DNA of 64,000 bases from Prauserella_A sp040645195 (GCF_040645195.1 NZ_JBEYXW010000006.1:124001-188000), one strand, 5' to 3'; counted from the stretch's first letter, positions 24,892 through 33,433 are shown. Translations and numbers: made by a program. Notes: generated by a model not told the origin, from the letters alone.

Positions 24892-27800
24892 ATGTATGAA
24901 CTGTCGCGGGTGCGGCTGCACTCCGTGGGGCCCGCCGGTGCCCGCTACCAGGACGTCCTGCTGGACCTCAGCGGTGCGGGCGACATGATCGCCGCGCCGA
25001 AGCAGGACGCGCTGTTCGGCGCCGGAATCCACACCGCCGAGTCGGGGCCGGTTCGCCGTCCCTCCCCGGCGAGCGTGCTGTTCCTGGAGAACGGCGGCGG
25101 CAAGTCCGTCCTCATCAAGCTGATCTTCTCGGTGATGCTGCCCGGCAGGCGGCAGGTGGTCGGTACCACCAGCACGCGCGTGCTGGAGAAGTTCGTCGGT
25201 GCCAAGGATGTCGCCCACGTGGTGCTGGAGTGGCAGCACACCGAGACCGGGGAGCGCCTGATCACCGGCAAGGCGTCCGAGTGGCGTGGCCACGTCGCCT
25301 CCTCCGACCCGGCCAACCTCGTCGACTCCTGGTACTGCTTCCGGCCCAGCACCTCGGTCGACCTGGAGACCCTGCCGCTGACGTCGGAGGGCAGGCTGCT
25401 CACGATGTCGGGCTTCCACGACCGGCTCACCGGGCTGCATGCGGAGGTGCCGGAGCTCGGACTGTTCTGGACCCGCAGGCATCACGAGTGGACCGAACGG
25501 CTCGATCAGCTGGGCCTGGACACCGAGCTGTTCCGTTACCAGCGCGCGATGAACGCCGGCGAGGGTGAGGCCGCCGACGCGTTCGCCTTCGGCACCGACG
25601 AGGCGTTCGTCGAGTTCCTGCTGCGCGCGGTGGTGCCCGAGGACGAGCCGAAGGACCTCGCCGAGGTGGTCGCGACCTACGCCCACAACCTCGCCCAGCG
25701 CGGTGAGCTCATGGCGGAACGGGACTTCGTCGCCGGGGCGCTCGATCTGCTCGGCCCACTGTCCGATGAGGAGCGTCTCGCCGCAGCCTCGCGCACCCTC
25801 GCCGTTGCGGCGCGGGCGGATCTGGAGGTCCTCGCCGGGCAGATCGCGGCTCGGGAGGCGCTGGAGAGCGAGCGGCTCACCGGGCTCGACGCGCACGTCG
25901 AGGAGATCGCGAGCGCGGAGCGGCTGGCCGAAGGTGACCACCGCCGCCACACCGCGGTGGTCACCGAGCTGCGGCGGGCGGTCGCGAACCTCCTGCTGGC
26001 GCGGGCCACCGCCGCCAAGGAACGGGTGGACGCCGAGCTCGCGGAGGCGAAGACGCTGGCTGAGGCCTGGCGCGAGACGAGCACGGTGCTCGCTCACCTC
26101 AACACCACGCGCCGGGCGGCCGACATCCGCGACCTGGTTGGAACCAGGGAGCAGAAGGCCGAACCGGCGCTGCGGGCCAAGAACGCCGCGGCCATAGCGC
26201 TGGCGCGCGGGCTGCTGGGGCTGGCCCGCGATGCGCAGGAGCAGGCCGAGGTAGCCGACGACGCCGCGCACGCGGCGAGCGCCGAGGCGGAGCAGGCGCA
26301 GGGTGAGCGCGACGCGGCGGCCAGCGCCGCGGCGAACCGCAGGGCCGAGGCCGACGGGCTCGCCGCGCGCATCGAGGAGGTTCGCGCCGAGATTGCCGAG
26401 GCGGCAAGGGACGGCGTGCTGGCGGCTGGGTCCGATGTGGCCGAAGTGGCCAGGCAGGCCCGCGCGGCAGGGGAGAGCGCCGCTTCGGAGCTGGCCCGCC
26501 GGGAGCGGGAGCTGGAGCGGCTGGCCGAAGAGACCGGCGCCGCGCAGACGGCGGTCACCGAGGCTCACCGCGCGGCGGGTTCGGCCCGCGACCGCGCCGT
26601 GCGCGCCGCCGAGGAGCTGCAGCGCGCCCACCGGCGCACGGACAGCCTCGCCGCGGAGCCCCGGCTCGCTGAGCTGCTGGGTGCCGATGACGTCACTCTG
26701 GAGACCGATACGCCTGCGCTGCTGGAACGGTTGCGGGAGGCGCGCGGCAAGGCGGACAGCGATCAGACCGCGCTGCGTATCGAGGAGTCGCTCGACGAGC
26801 GCGCACTGGCGGCGCTCGGTTCCGGTGGGCTGCTGCCGCCGCCGGAAGAGGTGCAGGCCGCGCTCGACGCGCTGGAGGCCGCCGGGATCACCGCCTGGTC
26901 CGGCTGGCGCTATCTGTCCACACTGGACGCCCAGCGGCGGGAAGCCGCGCTGCTCCAGGCACCACAGCTGGTGGCCGGGGTCCTGCTCAACGACGCCGCG
27001 CACCGCGAGCGGGCGCAACAGGTGCTCACCGGGCAGCGACTGCTGCCGAGCGCCGTGATCGCCGTCGGGACCACGGCCGCGCTGGCCGACGCGCAGCTGA
27101 CAGGCGCGGCGGGTGTGGAGTTCCTGGTGCCACCCAACCCCGCGATGTACGACGAGGAGGCAGCCGACACCGCGCGGGAGGAGATCGCGCGGCGGCAGGC
27201 CGGGCGGCACCGCAGGCTCGCCGTGCTGGAGGAGTCCACCGGCGCCGACGCCGCGCTGTCCTGGAAGCTCACCACCTGGCGCGAGGACTACCCGCCGGGC
27301 AGCATCGCGGTCATGGCCGAGGAGGCGCAGGTCGCGGCCACCGCGCGTGAGACCGCCGAGGCCGATGTCGACGACGCACAGCATCGGCTTGACCGGCTGA
27401 CGTCCACACGGGACTCGACGCGGGAGCGGGTGCCTGCCCTGCGAGAAGGCCTGCGCGAGGTAGATGGCCGGGCGAGGCGGCTGGAAGAGTTGGCGGGCAA
27501 AGCCGCGCGGATTCCACAGTGGACCGAAGAGGCGGAGCGCGCCCGTGAGGCCGTCGAGATCGCCGAGGCACGGGCACTCGATGCGGCGGCGCAGGCGGCA
27601 CGGCTGCGCGAGCGTGCCGCCGAGCATCAGCGAACCGCGGACGGCCATCGCCGTACCGCAGGCACCGCGCGGGCCGAGCTCGCCGAGGTACCCGGCGGCG
27701 GTGCGGTGTCCGAATTGGACTCCTTCGAATTGGACCCTGCTGTATCGGGCTCTGACTCGCCTGAGCCCGCCGACGCGCTGCGCCGCGCGTTCGCCTCGGC

Positions 27801-29373
27801 GGCCGAGGCCTACGCCAAGGTGGAGGTCGGCAGCGACCTGCGAGCCGAGCTGGAACAGGCGGAGAGCGCGGAGTCCGCGGCCAGGGCGGCGGTGGAGAGC
27901 CTCGACGCGGTGGTGCGCGCGCTGGCCGGTGAGCTGCTGGAGACGCCCGACGGCTCGGATGCCTCGGCACGGGCTGCTGCGCAGGCCAGGTCCGTGCGGG
28001 CGGTTGCGGCGCTGGAGGACGAGCGCGCCGAGGTGATCGGCCAGCTCGCCACGCGCAGGGCGGAGCTGGACCAGCTGCCCCAGCAGGGCGGTCCGGTGGA
28101 TGCGTTCGAGGCGCCCCGCGATGTCGAGCACGGGCGTGAGCTCATCGATAGCGCGGCGGCCGAGGTGTCCGCGGCCGCGCGGAAGTGGGAGGCGCTACGC
28201 GAGCAGTGCGCGACGGCGCAGGCGACCCTGGAGTCCGCCCGCACCCGCGCATCGGGGTTCCGGGTGCTGGCCGAGTCGCTGGCGCCCTACACCCCAGCTG
28301 GGACGGCGGAGCAGGTCTACGACGGCGACGTGGAGACTGCGCGGGCGCGCCACGGTGAGCTGATCGCGACGCTCACCACCGCGCAGGAGGCGGTCGAGGG
28401 CGCCGAGAAGCGGGTCCGGGCGGCTGCCGACGCGCTGGCCCAGTGCGCCACGGAGAAGCGCTTCGAGCAGCTCAGCACGCCGGTGCGCCAGCAGGTCATC
28501 TCGGTACGCAGGGACAGCCTGCCCGCGCATGCCGACGAGTGGGCGCAGGCGCTGCGGCCCCGGCTGCGTACCCTCACCGACGATCTGGCGCAGATCGACC
28601 GGCACCGCACCGGCATCGTCACCCGGCTACAGAGCCTGGTCGAGGGCGCGCTGCGCACCCTGCGCTCGGCGCAGCGGGTGTCGCGACTGCCGGACGGCCT
28701 CGGCGACTGGTCGGGCCAGGAGTTCCTGCGCATCCGGTTCGCCGAGCTGGAGGATGGCGAACTCGCCGAGCGGCTCGGCGTCGTCGTCGACGAGGCGGCC
28801 GCGGGGCGCACCAGCGACGGTCGTGACGCCAAGCGGGACGGCATGTCGTTGCTGCTGCGCGGCGTGCGGGCCGCCGTGCCCAAGGGCTACCGGGTCGACA
28901 TGCTCAAGCCCGATTCGGTGTTGCGGACCGAGCGGCAACGGGTGTCGGAGATCCGGGACGTGTTCTCCGGCGGCCAGCAGCTCACCGCCGCGATCATCCT
29001 CTACTGCACGCTCGCGGCACTGCGTGCCAACAACCGGGGCAAGGTGCGCAACCCGCATTCCGGGGTGCTGTTCCTGGACAACCCGATCGGCCGCGCGTCG
29101 GCGGGCTACCTGCTGGAACTGCAGCGTGCGGTGTCCAGGGCACTGGGCGTGCAGCTGATCTACACGACGGGCCTTTTCGATGCAGGAGCGCTCAGCGAGT
29201 TCCCGCTGATCATCCGGCTGCGCAACGACGCCGACCTGCGGGCGGGGCGCAAGTACCTGTCCGTGGAGACGACCATCCGCCAGGAGCTCGAGCAGCTCGC
29301 CGAACCGGATGGGGTCGCGCGGCTGTCCGCGACCCGCCTCTACGCCAAGCCGGCGGCCGGCCTCGAACGTTGA
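24892..29373 (+). CDS. large SMC/MukB-like ATPase with coiled-coil arms
   Basis: The 1493-residue protein has the layout of an SMC-type ATPase. A Walker A motif lies at residues ~64-73 (FLENGGGKSVLIKL). Long Ala/Glu/Arg-rich heptad regions at ~300-630 and ~790-1340 look like coiled-coil arms, separated by a compact segment (~650-780, with GITAWSGWRYLS) that may be the hinge. The C-terminal head has the ABC signature FSGGQ at ~1358-1362 and Walker B VLFLDNP at ~1392-1398. The residue after the Walker B Asp is Asn, where SMC proteins have the catalytic Glu. Such proteins (MukB, MksB, JetC) shape or extrude DNA loops. No JetD-like nuclease gene follows. The stop overlaps a large palindrome. Confidence 0.7.
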   Translation: MYELSRVRLHSVGPAGARYQDVLLDLSGAGDMIAAPKQDALFGAGIHTAESGPVRRPSPASVLFLENGGGKSVLIKLIFSVMLPGRRQVVGTTSTRVLEKFVGAKDVAHVVLEWQHTETGERLITGKASEWRGHVASSDPANLVDSWYCFRPSTSVDLETLPLTSEGRLLTMSGFHDRLTGLHAEVPELGLFWTRRHHEWTERLDQLGLDTELFRYQRAMNAGEGEAADAFAFGTDEAFVEFLLRAVVPEDEPKDLAEVVATYAHNLAQRGELMAERDFVAGALDLLGPLSDEERLAAASRTLAVAARADLEVLAGQIAAREALESERLTGLDAHVEEIASAERLAEGDHRRHTAVVTELRRAVANLLLARATAAKERVDAELAEAKTLAEAWRETSTVLAHLNTTRRAADIRDLVGTREQKAEPALRAKNAAAIALARGLLGLARDAQEQAEVADDAAHAASAEAEQAQGERDAAASAAANRRAEADGLAARIEEVRAEIAEAARDGVLAAGSDVAEVARQARAAGESAASELARRERELERLAEETGAAQTAVTEAHRAAGSARDRAVRAAEELQRAHRRTDSLAAEPRLAELLGADDVTLETDTPALLERLREARGKADSDQTALRIEESLDERALAALGSGGLLPPPEEVQAALDALEAAGITAWSGWRYLSTLDAQRREAALLQAPQLVAGVLLNDAAHRERAQQVLTGQRLLPSAVIAVGTTAALADAQLTGAAGVEFLVPPNPAMYDEEAADTAREEIARRQAGRHRRLAVLEESTGADAALSWKLTTWREDYPPGSIAVMAEEAQVAATARETAEADVDDAQHRLDRLTSTRDSTRERVPALREGLREVDGRARRLEELAGKAARIPQWTEEAERAREAVEIAEARALDAAAQAARLRERAAEHQRTADGHRRTAGTARAELAEVPGGGAVSELDSFELDPAVSGSDSPEPADALRRAFASAAEAYAKVEVGSDLRAELEQAESAESAARAAVESLDAVVRALAGELLETPDGSDASARAAAQARSVRAVAALEDERAEVIGQLATRRAELDQLPQQGGPVDAFEAPRDVEHGRELIDSAAAEVSAAARKWEALREQCATAQATLESARTRASGFRVLAESLAPYTPAGTAEQVYDGDVETARARHGELIATLTTAQEAVEGAEKRVRAAADALAQCATEKRFEQLSTPVRQQVISVRRDSLPAHADEWAQALRPRLRTLTDDLAQIDRHRTGIVTRLQSLVEGALRTLRSAQRVSRLPDGLGDWSGQEFLRIRFAELEDGELAERLGVVVDEAAAGRTSDGRDAKRDGMSLLLRGVRAAVPKGYRVDMLKPDSVLRTERQRVSEIRDVFSGGQQLTAAIILYCTLAALRANNRGKVRNPHSGVLFLDNPIGRASAGYLLELQRAVSRALGVQLIYTTGLFDAGALSEFPLIIRLRNDADLRAGRKYLSVETTIRQELEQLAEPDGVARLSATRLYAKPAAGLER

Positions 29374-29374
29374 C

Positions 29375-29415
29375 GCAACCCGTTGGTTGCCATAGTGTGG
29401 CAACCAACGGGTTGC
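29375..29415. promoter_or_regulatory. 18-bp perfect inverted repeat, ArsR-type operator candidate
   Basis: GCAACCCGTTGGTTGCCA (29375-29392) and its exact complement TGGCAACCAACGGGTTGC (29398-29415) flank TAGTG. Each arm is itself a smaller palindrome (GCAACC-4-GGTTGC), so there are two tandem half-operators. It lies just upstream of the SRPBCC-ArsR-DUF899 unit. ArsR repressors paired with SRPBCC genes are known to bind sites with CAACC-GGTTG character, so autoregulation is likely. It begins two bases after the SMC gene stop and could also act as that gene's terminator. Confidence 0.65.
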
Positions 29416-29432
29416 TACATGAGGAGGCTGTC

Positions 29433-29864
29433 ATGGCTTTTCCCGATCGCATTGAACGGACCGTGGAGATCGCTCACCCGCCGGCCGCGGTGTGGGCCGC
29501 GCTGACCACGGCCGAGGGGCTCGGCGCCTGGTTCGGCAACCAGGCGACGATCGATCTCCGCCCTGGCGGGTCGGCCCAGATGTCCTGGAACAACGGGCAC
29601 CAGGCCGACATGCGGATCGAACGGGTCGAGCAGCCGACGGTGTTCGGGTTCACCTGGCACATTTTCGGTCTGCCCGATGACGATCTGCGCCGTACCTATG
29701 TCGAGTTCACGCTCGAACCGGTCGGCGCGGGCACGCGGTTGACCGTGGTCGAAACCGGCTTCGCTCAGCTGTCGGACGACGCCCACCGCGAGGCGTATGG
29801 CGGCAACACCGAGGGTTGGGCGAAGGAACTGGGCGAACTGGCCGACTACCTCGATGCCGCCTGA
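29433..29864 (+). CDS. SRPBCC/AHSA1-domain protein
   Basis: The 143-residue protein is of the Aha1/START-like SRPBCC family, which have a hydrophobic ligand cavity. It reads RTVEIAHPPAAVWAALTTAEG, GAWFGNQATIDLRPGG, ERVEQPTVFGFTWHI, then VEFTLEPVGAGTRLTVVETGF. ATG 29433 has GAGGAGG five bases upstream (29421-29427); an upstream in-frame start at 29370 would run through the operator and is rejected. It overlaps the ArsR gene by 11 bases. SRPBCC-ArsR pairs are common; the ligand is unknown. Confidence 0.85.
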   Translation: MAFPDRIERTVEIAHPPAAVWAALTTAEGLGAWFGNQATIDLRPGGSAQMSWNNGHQADMRIERVEQPTVFGFTWHIFGLPDDDLRRTYVEFTLEPVGAGTRLTVVETGFAQLSDDAHREAYGGNTEGWAKELGELADYLDAA

Positions 29865-30210
29865 CATCGAGGCGATCGCCGAGCAGGTCTTCGTCGCATT
29901 GGCCGACCCGAGCCGGCGCGCCGTCCTGGCCGCGCTGGCCTCGGGTGGGCCTGCCACCGTCACGGACCTGGCCGCCCGGTTGCCGATCACGCGGCAGGCG
30001 ATCGCCAAACACGTGGCCCTGCTGGCCGAGGCCGGCCTCGTGACGGCCGAGGCGGGGGAGCGGCGCCGGGTGCGGTACCGGCTGCGTTCGGCGCCGATGC
30101 AGGTGGCGCAGCAGTTTCTGGCCGCGCTGGCGCGTGACTGGGACAGGCCGCTCGGCGCGTTGCAGGACCATCTCGACCGGTCTGCGGGAGAAGGCCGGAA
30201 GGACGGGTAA
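29854..30210 (+). CDS. ArsR-family transcriptional repressor
   Basis: The 118-residue protein has the typical winged helix: VFVALADPSRRAVLAALASG, TVTDLAARLPITRQAIAKHV (recognition helix) and LVTAEAGERRRVRYRLRSA. Metal-binding Cys motifs such as ELCVC are absent, so it belongs to the SRPBCC-associated, probably non-metal-sensing group. ATG 29854 overlaps the SRPBCC stop and has no Shine-Dalgarno sequence, which suggests translational coupling. It most likely binds the palindrome at 29375-29415. Confidence 0.86.
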   Translation: MPPDIEAIAEQVFVALADPSRRAVLAALASGGPATVTDLAARLPITRQAIAKHVALLAEAGLVTAEAGERRRVRYRLRSAPMQVAQQFLAALARDWDRPLGALQDHLDRSAGEGRKDG

Positions 30211-30255
30211 CCGGTAGAGGAATCGGTATCCCTTCGAAGAGAGGCTGACACCATC

Positions 30256-30939
30256 ATGAAGATCCCCCAGATTGTCACAGGGCAGGATTGGGAAGCAGCG
30301 CGTCAGGAGCTGCTGGTGAAGGAGAAGGAGATGACCCGCGCCCGGGATGCGCTGGCGGCGCAGCGCCGGCGGATGCCGTGGATGGCGGTGGAGAAGGAGT
30401 ACGTGTTCGAAGGTCCCGGGGGCAGGGCGAGCCTGCTCGACCTGTTCGAGGGTCGTCGTCAGCTGATCGTCTACCGCGCGTTCTTCGAGCCGGGCGTGTA
30501 CGGCTGGCCAGAGCATGCGTGTCGTGGCTGTTCCATGCTGGCTGACCAGGTCGGGCACCTCGCCCATCTGCACGCCCGCGACACGAGCCTTGTCTTCGCC
30601 TCGCGCGCACCGCAGCCGGATATCGAGCGTCTGAAGGGGCGGATGGGCTGGACGATGCCCTGGTACACCATGACCGACGAGTTCGATGTCGACTTCGGCG
30701 TGAACGAATGGCACGGCACGAACGCGTTCATCCGGGATGGCGAGAGCGTGTTCCGCACCTACTTCGTCAACAACCGTGGCGACGAGGTGATGGGGAGTAC
30801 TTGGAGTTACCTCGACATCACCGCGCTCGGGCGGCAGGAGCAGTGGGAGGACTCGCCCGAGGGATATCCGCAGACCCCGCCATACGAGTGGTGGAACTGG
30901 CACGACGAGTACAGCAAATCCCAGTCGGGGCAGGCGTAG
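30256..30939 (+). CDS. DUF899 family thioredoxin-fold protein
   Basis: The 227-residue DUF899 protein starts with the family's VTGQDWEAARQELLVKEKE helix, followed by RRRMPWMAVEKEYVFEGP, a LLDLFEGRRQLIVYRAFFE strand, the thioredoxin-like CRGCSMLADQVGHL with a CxxC motif, and FNVxGWYD-like segments replaced here by SWSYLDITALGRQ. Members are poorly characterised and often accompany SRPBCC-ArsR pairs. It is 45 bp downstream of the ArsR gene, so it is probably part of the same repressor-controlled unit. Confidence 0.8.
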   Translation: MKIPQIVTGQDWEAARQELLVKEKEMTRARDALAAQRRRMPWMAVEKEYVFEGPGGRASLLDLFEGRRQLIVYRAFFEPGVYGWPEHACRGCSMLADQVGHLAHLHARDTSLVFASRAPQPDIERLKGRMGWTMPWYTMTDEFDVDFGVNEWHGTNAFIRDGESVFRTYFVNNRGDEVMGSTWSYLDITALGRQEQWEDSPEGYPQTPPYEWWNWHDEYSKSQSGQA

Positions 30940-30951
30940 CCGACGCTGGAT

Positions 30952-32103
30952 CTAAAACGGTGGCGGGTCGTGGAGGGGTTCGGGGTGACTGGTGTAGGTG
31001 GCGCCGGACGGTGTCGTGACCGTGACGGCGCCCGTATCGGGGTGCAGGTGATAGACCCATCCGGGCCGATTCTTCAGCCGGTGGTGCCGACGGCAGTAGT
31101 TGACCAAATTGGACGGATTCGTTGACCCTTCGTGTTGCCAAGCCTGGTGGTGATCGTTGTCGCCGAAATGCGCGGGCCGGTGGCAGTGGGGGAAGCGGCA
31201 TTCCCGGTCCCGTACCCGCACGAATTCGTCGGTGACGGCGGGCGGCCGATAGCGTTGCCGCCCCACATCCACCGGGGTTCCTGTGAGGGGGTCCGTGACG
31301 ATCCGCTGCCAGGTGGAGTTCGCGTCGTGGGCGATTTCCCGTGCCACCGAAGCGGGAACCGGACCATGGCCGGCCAACTGGGCGGGGTCATCGTTCAGGC
31401 CTGCCAGGGTAGTGAGATCGACGTAGACGTGTATGTCGGCTTTCATGCCGGAGTGGGTGGTGGTCCTGCCGAGTAACAGGTCGGCCAGCACATCGGCACG
31501 CAGCTGGTCCAGGTTTCGTGGTTCGTCGGCGGTGCGGAGGGCGCGGGCCAGCTGATCGACCCGGGCATAGGCCGCCGAAGCGACCGCTACCGGCAGGTCG
31601 GCGCACAGGGTGGACATCCCGTCCTCCCCGTGTAGCAGCTGGATTTTGCGTTCGCTGCGGAGGTGCTCTGCCCGTCGGGCGGCGGCTTCGGGGTCGATCT
31701 TGGTCGCCCAGTACTGCGCTACTCGCCGTACCTGTTGGGGTCCCTTGCCTTCCACCTTGGGCGCTATGACTTGGTCGACCTCCCGGGCCTGGGTGTTGGA
31801 AAGCGCGACGGTGACATCGGCGACCTTCGACGCCCGGTAGGAATCAAGGCGACCTTCCTCCATGGCCGCCAACGTGTTCGGGAGCCGCCGTACCAGGGTG
31901 GCGGACAGGTCGACGAGCCGGCGGGCCTGCGGCTCGCTCATAAACAGCAGCAACGACACCTCCACTGCCACATCCGGCGCATGTCCCCGATGATCATCCA
32001 AAGCATCCACCGCTTTGTGCAGCAGCGCGTCAATGCGCGCCCGATGTCGACCCAGAGTCTCGATCTGAGACCGAAGTCGTTGGTATTGAAAGGAATCCCC
32101 CAC
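30952..32103 (-). CDS. DUF222/HNH endonuclease domain protein (13E12-type)
   Basis: The 383-residue protein has the DUF222 region (residues ~10-250, with MSEPQARRLVDLSATLVRRL and EGRLDSYRASKVAD) followed by an HNH nuclease motif RDRECRFPHCHRPAHFGDND, HHQAWQHEGST and NLVNYCRRHHRLKN with two Cys-containing zinc-knuckle pairs. This is the 13E12/REP-13E12 type, a multi-copy, mobile-element-associated family in actinobacteria. The start is GTG 32103, seven bases after a minus-strand TATAAT. The DNA is AT-richer than its neighbours, which suggests transfer. Function is unknown. Confidence 0.85.
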   Translation of the reverse strand: MGDSFQYQRLRSQIETLGRHRARIDALLHKAVDALDDHRGHAPDVAVEVSLLLFMSEPQARRLVDLSATLVRRLPNTLAAMEEGRLDSYRASKVADVTVALSNTQAREVDQVIAPKVEGKGPQQVRRVAQYWATKIDPEAAARRAEHLRSERKIQLLHGEDGMSTLCADLPVAVASAAYARVDQLARALRTADEPRNLDQLRADVLADLLLGRTTTHSGMKADIHVYVDLTTLAGLNDDPAQLAGHGPVPASVAREIAHDANSTWQRIVTDPLTGTPVDVGRQRYRPPAVTDEFVRVRDRECRFPHCHRPAHFGDNDHHQAWQHEGSTNPSNLVNYCRRHHRLKNRPGWVYHLHPDTGAVTVTTPSGATYTSHPEPLHDPPPF

Positions 32104-32373
32104 GAAGTCGATTATACTGGGCGAAGGTAGAACACTACAGAAGCATTAGAGTGAATCTGCGGATTGCCATATCTGGGCATCCACAGTGGACGGACAACGA
32201 TACTCGTCCCGTGGGGAACTGTTGCTAGTGGACAGTGATACCAACTCGGCCCGAGGGGCGACAGTTTCACACGGCGCGCCGAAGGCGTGCTTGAAACCCA
32301 ACCGCTTCCAGGAAATCGCCCACCCGCACACGAAACGGGTTTCACCGTTACCTCTACGGACCACGTGAAGGCG
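32104..32373. other. AT-richer non-coding stretch upstream of the HNH gene
   Basis: This 270-bp stretch has no supported gene. It is visibly less GC-rich than the flanks, contains the HNH promoter at its left end (TATAAT on the minus strand at 32111-32116), and has GAAACCC/GGGTTTC complementary blocks. It may be a remnant of the insertion that brought the HNH gene. Confidence 0.4.
32111..32116 (-). promoter_or_regulatory. consensus -10 box, leaderless HNH gene
   Basis: The minus strand reads TATAAT, a perfect -10 hexamer, seven bases before GTG 32103. The message would be leaderless. A weak TGTAGT hexamer lies 17 bp further upstream. Confidence 0.6.
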
Positions 32374-32782
32374 GAATTCGCGTGCCGGAGCGGCAACTCG
32401 TGTGCCCCAGTGGGCAACTCGCGCATCGGAGCGGGGGACTCGCGTGCTGGAGTGGGGGACTCGCGCACCGGGGCGGGGGACTCGCGCGCCGGAGTGGGTG
32501 ACTCGCATGCTGAAGGGCGGAGCTAGTGCCTCCGGGCGGGGGACTGGCGCGCCGGTGCGGGCAACGCTGGAGCCGAGAACTGGCGCGCCGGTGCGGGCAA
32601 CTCGCCTACCGGAGTGGGGGACTCGCGCCCCCGGGTGGGCAACTCGCGTGCCCCAGCGGGGAGTTCGTGCGCCCCAGCGGGCAACTCGCGCGCCGGGGCG
32701 GGCAACTCGCGTCCCCGGGCGGGGCAACTCGCGTGCCGGGGCGGGGGACTCGCGTGCCGGGGCGGGGGACTCGCGCGTGTGG
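32374..32782. repeat. 21-bp GC-rich minisatellite, about 19 units
   Basis: Tandem units of exactly 21 bp, of the form ACTCGCGTGCC followed by GGGGCGGGG, run from ~32374 to the edge of the lysE stop at 32783. Phased unit starts are seen at 32395, 32416, 32437, 32458, 32479, 32500, 32521, 32542, then after a 14-15 bp short unit at 32578, 32599, 32620, 32641, 32662, 32683, 32704 (22 bp), 32726, 32747 and 32768. Because 21 is a multiple of three, several frames stay open and encode 7-residue repeats, but no start or ribosome site supports translation. Confidence 0.85.
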
Positions 32783-33427
32783 TTAGTCCTTGCGGCCTGT
32801 GAAGGCCAGCGTTGCGCCCAGGCCGATCATGGTGAGGCCGCCTGCGCCGCCGACGAGTTCCAGCCTGCGCGGCGAGCGGGCGAACCAGTCGCGCGCGGTG
32901 CCGGCCACGAGCGCCCACACGCTGTCGGACAGTAGCGCGGTCGCCGGTAACAGGATGCCCAGCAGCAGGATCTGCACGGGTACGGATCCTGCACTGTGGT
33001 TGACGAACTGCGGCAGCACCGCGGCCAGGAACACGATCGACTTCGGGTTGGCGAAGCCGACGACGAACCCGTCGCGCAGGACCCGCAGCGTGCGGCCGCG
33101 CGCCGCGCGCACCTGAGTACCGAGCACCTCCGCGAGCGAGCGCCGGTGTCGCCATGCCTGTACACCGAGGAACACCAGGTAGCCCGCGCCGGCCAGTTTG
33201 ATGACGGTGAACGCGATCGCCGACCGCTCGACGAGTGTGCCCAGCCCGAACGCCACCGCGACCACCTGGGCGTACACGCCGACCGCGTTGCCTGCGACGG
33301 TCAGCAGTGCATCGCGGCGCCCGGCCGTCAGCGCGCGGCTGATCGTGAACAGCACGCTGGGCCCGGGTACCACAACCATGAGGAAGGTCAGTGCCGCGAA
33401 CGCGGCCAGCTGGCTCGGTGTCACCAT
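32783..33427 (-). CDS. LysE/RhtB family amino acid exporter
   Basis: The 214-residue inner-membrane protein has about six hydrophobic segments and the family signature VVPGPSVLFTISRALTAGRRDALLTVAGNAVG compressed near residues 20-50 (seen as VPGPSVLFTISRAL), plus GFVVGFANPKSIVFLAAVLP. Members export lysine, homoserine, threonine or related compounds. ATG 33427 is six bases after a minus-strand TACGCT box and so is probably leaderless. Its stop codon abuts the minisatellite. It is divergent from the AlkZ-fold gene. Confidence 0.88.
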   Translation of the reverse strand: MVTPSQLAAFAALTFLMVVVPGPSVLFTISRALTAGRRDALLTVAGNAVGVYAQVVAVAFGLGTLVERSAIAFTVIKLAGAGYLVFLGVQAWRHRRSLAEVLGTQVRAARGRTLRVLRDGFVVGFANPKSIVFLAAVLPQFVNHSAGSVPVQILLLGILLPATALLSDSVWALVAGTARDWFARSPRRLELVGGAGGLTMIGLGATLAFTGRKD

Positions 33428-33433
33428 GCGCTC

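Noticed and set aside
24700..28131. Minus-strand open frame of 1143 codons opposite the SMC-like ATPase gene.
   Set aside because: It is antisense to a gene with clear Walker A and ABC signature motifs; open antisense frames are common at this GC content, and its translation shows no domain and an unnatural composition.
32374..32782. CRISPR array.
   Set aside because: The repeats are contiguous without unique spacers and there are no cas genes.
32402..32935. 177-codon frame through the 21-bp repeats, encoding 7-residue repeats such as GTRAPGR.
   Set aside because: It is a by-product of a 21-bp period, runs into the antisense of lysE, and has no ribosome site.
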